Notes under the pieces: generated by a model
Seen by the model: only the letters and a program-made list of their open reading frames with translations
The model's database searches: none
What the model was told of the DNA's origin: nothing
Translations under genes and position numbers: made by a program
Part shown: piece by piece, positions 15,801-17,061 of the stretch
How the letters are laid out: each line of letters opens with the position of its first letter
Position numbering within the stretch: the first letter of the stretch is position 1
Assembly (NCBI GenBank): GCA_003133205.1
Contig: PKWK01000040.1
Location: 1-17,061 of the forward strand
Length of the DNA stretch: 17,061 nucleotides
Reading direction: 5' to 3'
Source: Granulicella sp.
Lineage (GTDB): Bacteria > Acidobacteriota > Terriglobia > Terriglobales > Acidobacteriaceae

Positions 15801-15849
15801 GGGCGAAGAGGGTGCGACTCGCGATGTTGGGAGCGCTGTACATGTCTAG
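12802..15849 (+). CDS. Multi-pass membrane sensor histidine kinase with PDZ, GAF-like and PAS domains (1015 aa)
   Basis: This is the sensor of a two-component system. An N-terminal membrane segment (8-28) is followed by a periplasmic PDZ domain (about 40-125; core ADSPGWKAGIRPGDILEAING). Eight or nine membrane helices follow (about 140-415), then FDPLKRMIQGRVDRVFDQKS leads into a GAF-like region (about 440-620). After a short coiled-coil linker come a PAS domain (about 640-750; IHIGIFAVDLNDQIESWNA) and the kinase core. The H-box is AHEVNTPLAVI with His767, the N-box VVLNLLLNARDAM with Asn884, G1 DFGGGIEP near 914, F-box FDPFFTTK, and G2 GTGLGLAVSYG near 945. The core is NtrB/NtrY-like, fitting the sigma-54 response regulator 56 bp downstream. 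ATG 12802 lacks a clear Shine-Dalgarno but gives a complete first membrane helix. The stimulus is unknown. Confidence 0.93.
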   Translation: MRNAFQTRIFAVALALATLGVCVLAGFNLSQELSVEFPTDGVVWMEAQGGLLADRVPADSPGWKAGIRPGDILEAINGEPTSRLASQVRAMYRNGIYEHAASYSIVRPKQGTHGLQRGAAFPVQVYLESADRSTDQGSRLIALVYLLIGLYVLFRRWTAPKSTHFYVFCLVSFVLYAFRSTGEPGLFDRVVYWGNLLATMLQPALFLHFAFSFSDRAGADAVVEETPSRLRRRLLVVLLYVPGAFLAGLQVWAINFWSATGVLSHRLDQLGIGYVAFYYVVAAVVFHSRYVRAGSGLERQQLKWLTRGTLLAVGPFTLLYAIPYLSGLTVPTLLSKVVLLFLALLPLTFSWAIVRYRLMDVDLIFKRGVTYTLATAALAGLYFGLVAITSEVVHTRYPAFGIWGPIVAIMVVGLSFDPLKRMIQGRVDRVFDQKSFDYRETLIDFGRSLNSQTDLRALVDSIVERLPQTLLVTRVAVFLATEDANPGEADTQGEPGNHFELAASHGLTNLAAADLGTLDVRFLDFDREDSNDHIFLENPQQVLRLPNAQQRSAGLLDLNYYLPCRVANREGRGTRTVAIIGLGRTDDGDFLSSEDMEVLGSLAGYIGIAIQNAQLYRRLEQKITEFERLKEFHENIVESIHIGIFAVDLNDQIESWNAQMEVMYAKSRGEALRQPLASIFPPEFMARFDNVREEQGTHTFYKVRLALPTGETRVANIAIAPLLTRDFAVVGRIILVDDITDRIELEAQLTQAEKLSSIGLLAAGVAHEVNTPLAVISSYTQMLAKQLRPMMEQDTRLAPVLEKITQQTFRASEIVNGLLNFSRTGGAEFTLVDLNRLLHDTLTLLDHQFKTGQIRVETDLDVNLPRVHGNEGKLQQVVLNLLLNARDAMHGSPDARIRIATEQAGGRIWVVVQDFGGGIEPEHLHRIFDPFFTTKTKPRKGQHKGTGLGLAVSYGIMQEHAGKMHVQSEVGVGTTFRLEFPEASAPGATRIAAGSSVASAGEEGATRDVGSAVHV

Positions 15850-15905
15850 AGTTGAGGCTCAAGCCGGAATTGGAATCGGCCGTTCACGCACGTTGAAGAA
15901 GGTCC

Positions 15906-17061
15906 ATGACTGAAGCGACAGTTCCCATGAATTCGGAAGTCACCACGGCGCAGGCGGCCGCATCGAACGCGCGTGTGGTTGGTCCCGCGCGCATCCTGAT
16001 CATCGACGACGAGGCGGCGATCCGCGAATCGCTCGAAGCTCTGCTGACGATGGAGGGCTTCCATGTGACGATGGCTGTCGACGGACCGTCGGGCGTGGAA
16101 CAGCTTGCGACCAACGAGTTTGATCTGCTGCTGCTCGACCTGGCGCTTCCGGGCGAGAGCGGCATCGATCTGCTGCCTCGGATTCTGGAGATGCAGCCCG
16201 CGCTGCCGGTGATCATGATTACCGCGTACGGCACGGTTTCGAACGTGGTCGACGCGATTCGCGCGGGCGCTGAGAACTTTGTTCAGAAGCCGTGGGACAA
16301 CGAGAAGCTGCTGGCCGACATTCGCGCCGCGATCGGGCGGCATCGCGCGGAAGAAGAACTGGTTCAGCTCAAGCGCGCACTGAAGCAGCGCTATAACTTC
16401 GAGAACATCGTGGGCAAGAGCGAGCCGATGCTACGGCTGTTCGACTTGGTGGCGCAGGTGGCGCCGAGCCGCTCGACCGTGCTGGTGCAGGGCGAGAGCG
16501 GGACCGGCAAGGAGCTGATCGCGAAGGCGCTGCATGCGAACTCGCCGCGCCGCGACAAGCCATTCGTTCCGGTGAATACGGGCGCGGTGCCGTCGGACCT
16601 GCTGGAATCGACGCTGTTCGGCCATGTGAAGGGCGCGTTCACTTCAGCGATTGCGGCGAAGAAGGGCCTGTTCGAGGTGGCGAACGGCGGAACGCTCTTC
16701 CTCGACGAGATCGGAACCATGGGGACGGACATGCAGGCGAAGATTCTTCGCGTACTGCAGGACCGGCGTTTCATGCATCTTGGCGGGACGCAGGAGATCC
16801 AGGTTGACGTGCGGATCATCGCTGCAACCAATGTCGATCTGCATCAGGCGGTGAAGGAAGGCCGATTCCGCGAGGACCTTTTTTACCGGCTGAACGTGAT
16901 CTGCCTGGAACTGCCGCCGCTGCGCGCGCGCAGGCAGGACATTCCGCTGCTGGCCGCGCACTTCCTGAGGTTCTATGCGGACGAGAACGATGTGCCGGTG
17001 CCGACGCTGGCGCCTGAAGCGATGCGCATCCTGATGGACTACGAGTGGCCGGGCAACGTGC
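15906..17061 (+). CDS. NtrC-family sigma-54 response regulator, 3' end outside window
   Basis: This activator opens sigma-54 promoters by ATP hydrolysis after phosphorylation, very likely by the adjacent kinase. The 385 visible residues hold a receiver domain (29-145) with acidic pair Asp34/Asp35, phospho-acceptor Asp78 (LLLLDLALPG), Thr106 and Lys128. A helical linker leads to the AAA+ domain from about 165. It has Walker A GESGTGKE (196-203), the sigma-54 contact loop GAFTSA (243-248, the usual GAFTGA having Ser for Gly), and Walker B GGTLFLDEIG (261-270). The arginine-finger region REDLFYRLN is at 322-330, and the frame ends at YEWPGNV, where the domain's last helices start. The DNA-binding helix-turn-helix is beyond the edge. 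The start at ATG 15906 follows GAAGAAGG by 4 bases; 20-odd extra residues precede the receiver. The gene is cotranscribed with the kinase by spacing. Confidence 0.95.
   Translation, partial: MTEATVPMNSEVTTAQAAASNARVVGPARILIIDDEAAIRESLEALLTMEGFHVTMAVDGPSGVEQLATNEFDLLLLDLALPGESGIDLLPRILEMQPALPVIMITAYGTVSNVVDAIRAGAENFVQKPWDNEKLLADIRAAIGRHRAEEELVQLKRALKQRYNFENIVGKSEPMLRLFDLVAQVAPSRSTVLVQGESGTGKELIAKALHANSPRRDKPFVPVNTGAVPSDLLESTLFGHVKGAFTSAIAAKKGLFEVANGGTLFLDEIGTMGTDMQAKILRVLQDRRFMHLGGTQEIQVDVRIIAATNVDLHQAVKEGRFREDLFYRLNVICLELPPLRARRQDIPLLAAHFLRFYADENDVPVPTLAPEAMRILMDYEWPGNV

Noticed and set aside
14041..15843. 600-codon minus-strand open frame opposite the histidine kinase
   Set aside because: Antisense shadow: Arg/His/Leu-rich translation without motifs, whereas the plus strand carries the full kinase core.

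Overview
The window is about 17 kb of GC-rich bacterial chromosome. It looks like a member of Acidobacteriota, probably an Acidobacteriaceae-type genome. That placement is an inference from three things: overall base composition, the character of the TonB, chemoreceptor and NtrC-type proteins, and the presence of dispersed intergenic repeats I associate with such genomes, including one that encodes the LSEAKNP peptide. No rRNA or tRNA gene, CRISPR array or transposase is visible.

Layout. (1) Positions 1-2200 are an accessory-looking strip, all on the minus strand. It holds a SOS-response-associated peptidase (SRAP/YedK) cut by the window edge, a small gene interrupted by an in-frame TAA, a 111-residue unknown protein, a possible zinc-knuckle ORF, and a decayed ParD/ParE-like toxin-antitoxin pair. 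(2) Positions 2246-6278, minus strand, carry ileS followed by lspA (Ile-tRNA synthetase and signal peptidase II). The 208-bp gap between them holds a three-hairpin repeat array. ileS itself is about 150 residues longer than usual and appears to carry repeat DNA inserted in frame. (3) A TonB energy-transducer gene reads rightward from 6685. It converges with a minus-strand pair, a CYTH-domain protein followed by a methyl-accepting chemotaxis protein (7600-10091). (4) The tRNA t6A gene tsaC/sua5 (plus) converges with holB, the DNA polymerase III delta-prime subunit (minus). (5) From 12802 to the right edge lies a two-component pair on the plus strand: a 1015-residue multi-pass membrane histidine kinase with a periplasmic PDZ domain, then an NtrC-type sigma-54 activator cut by the edge.

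Most genes from 2246 rightward are ordinary core or signalling genes. The most unusual signal is in ileS: at least two, perhaps three, segments inserted in frame into an essential enzyme. Two of them are made of sequence resembling dispersed palindromic or interspersed repeats, and a third repeat type lies just downstream. This recalls the Rickettsia palindromic elements found inside protein genes. Second-rank signals are the GAFTSA variant of the sigma-54 contact loop in the response regulator, the PDZ-containing sensor architecture, and the TAA-interrupted small gene beside SRAP.
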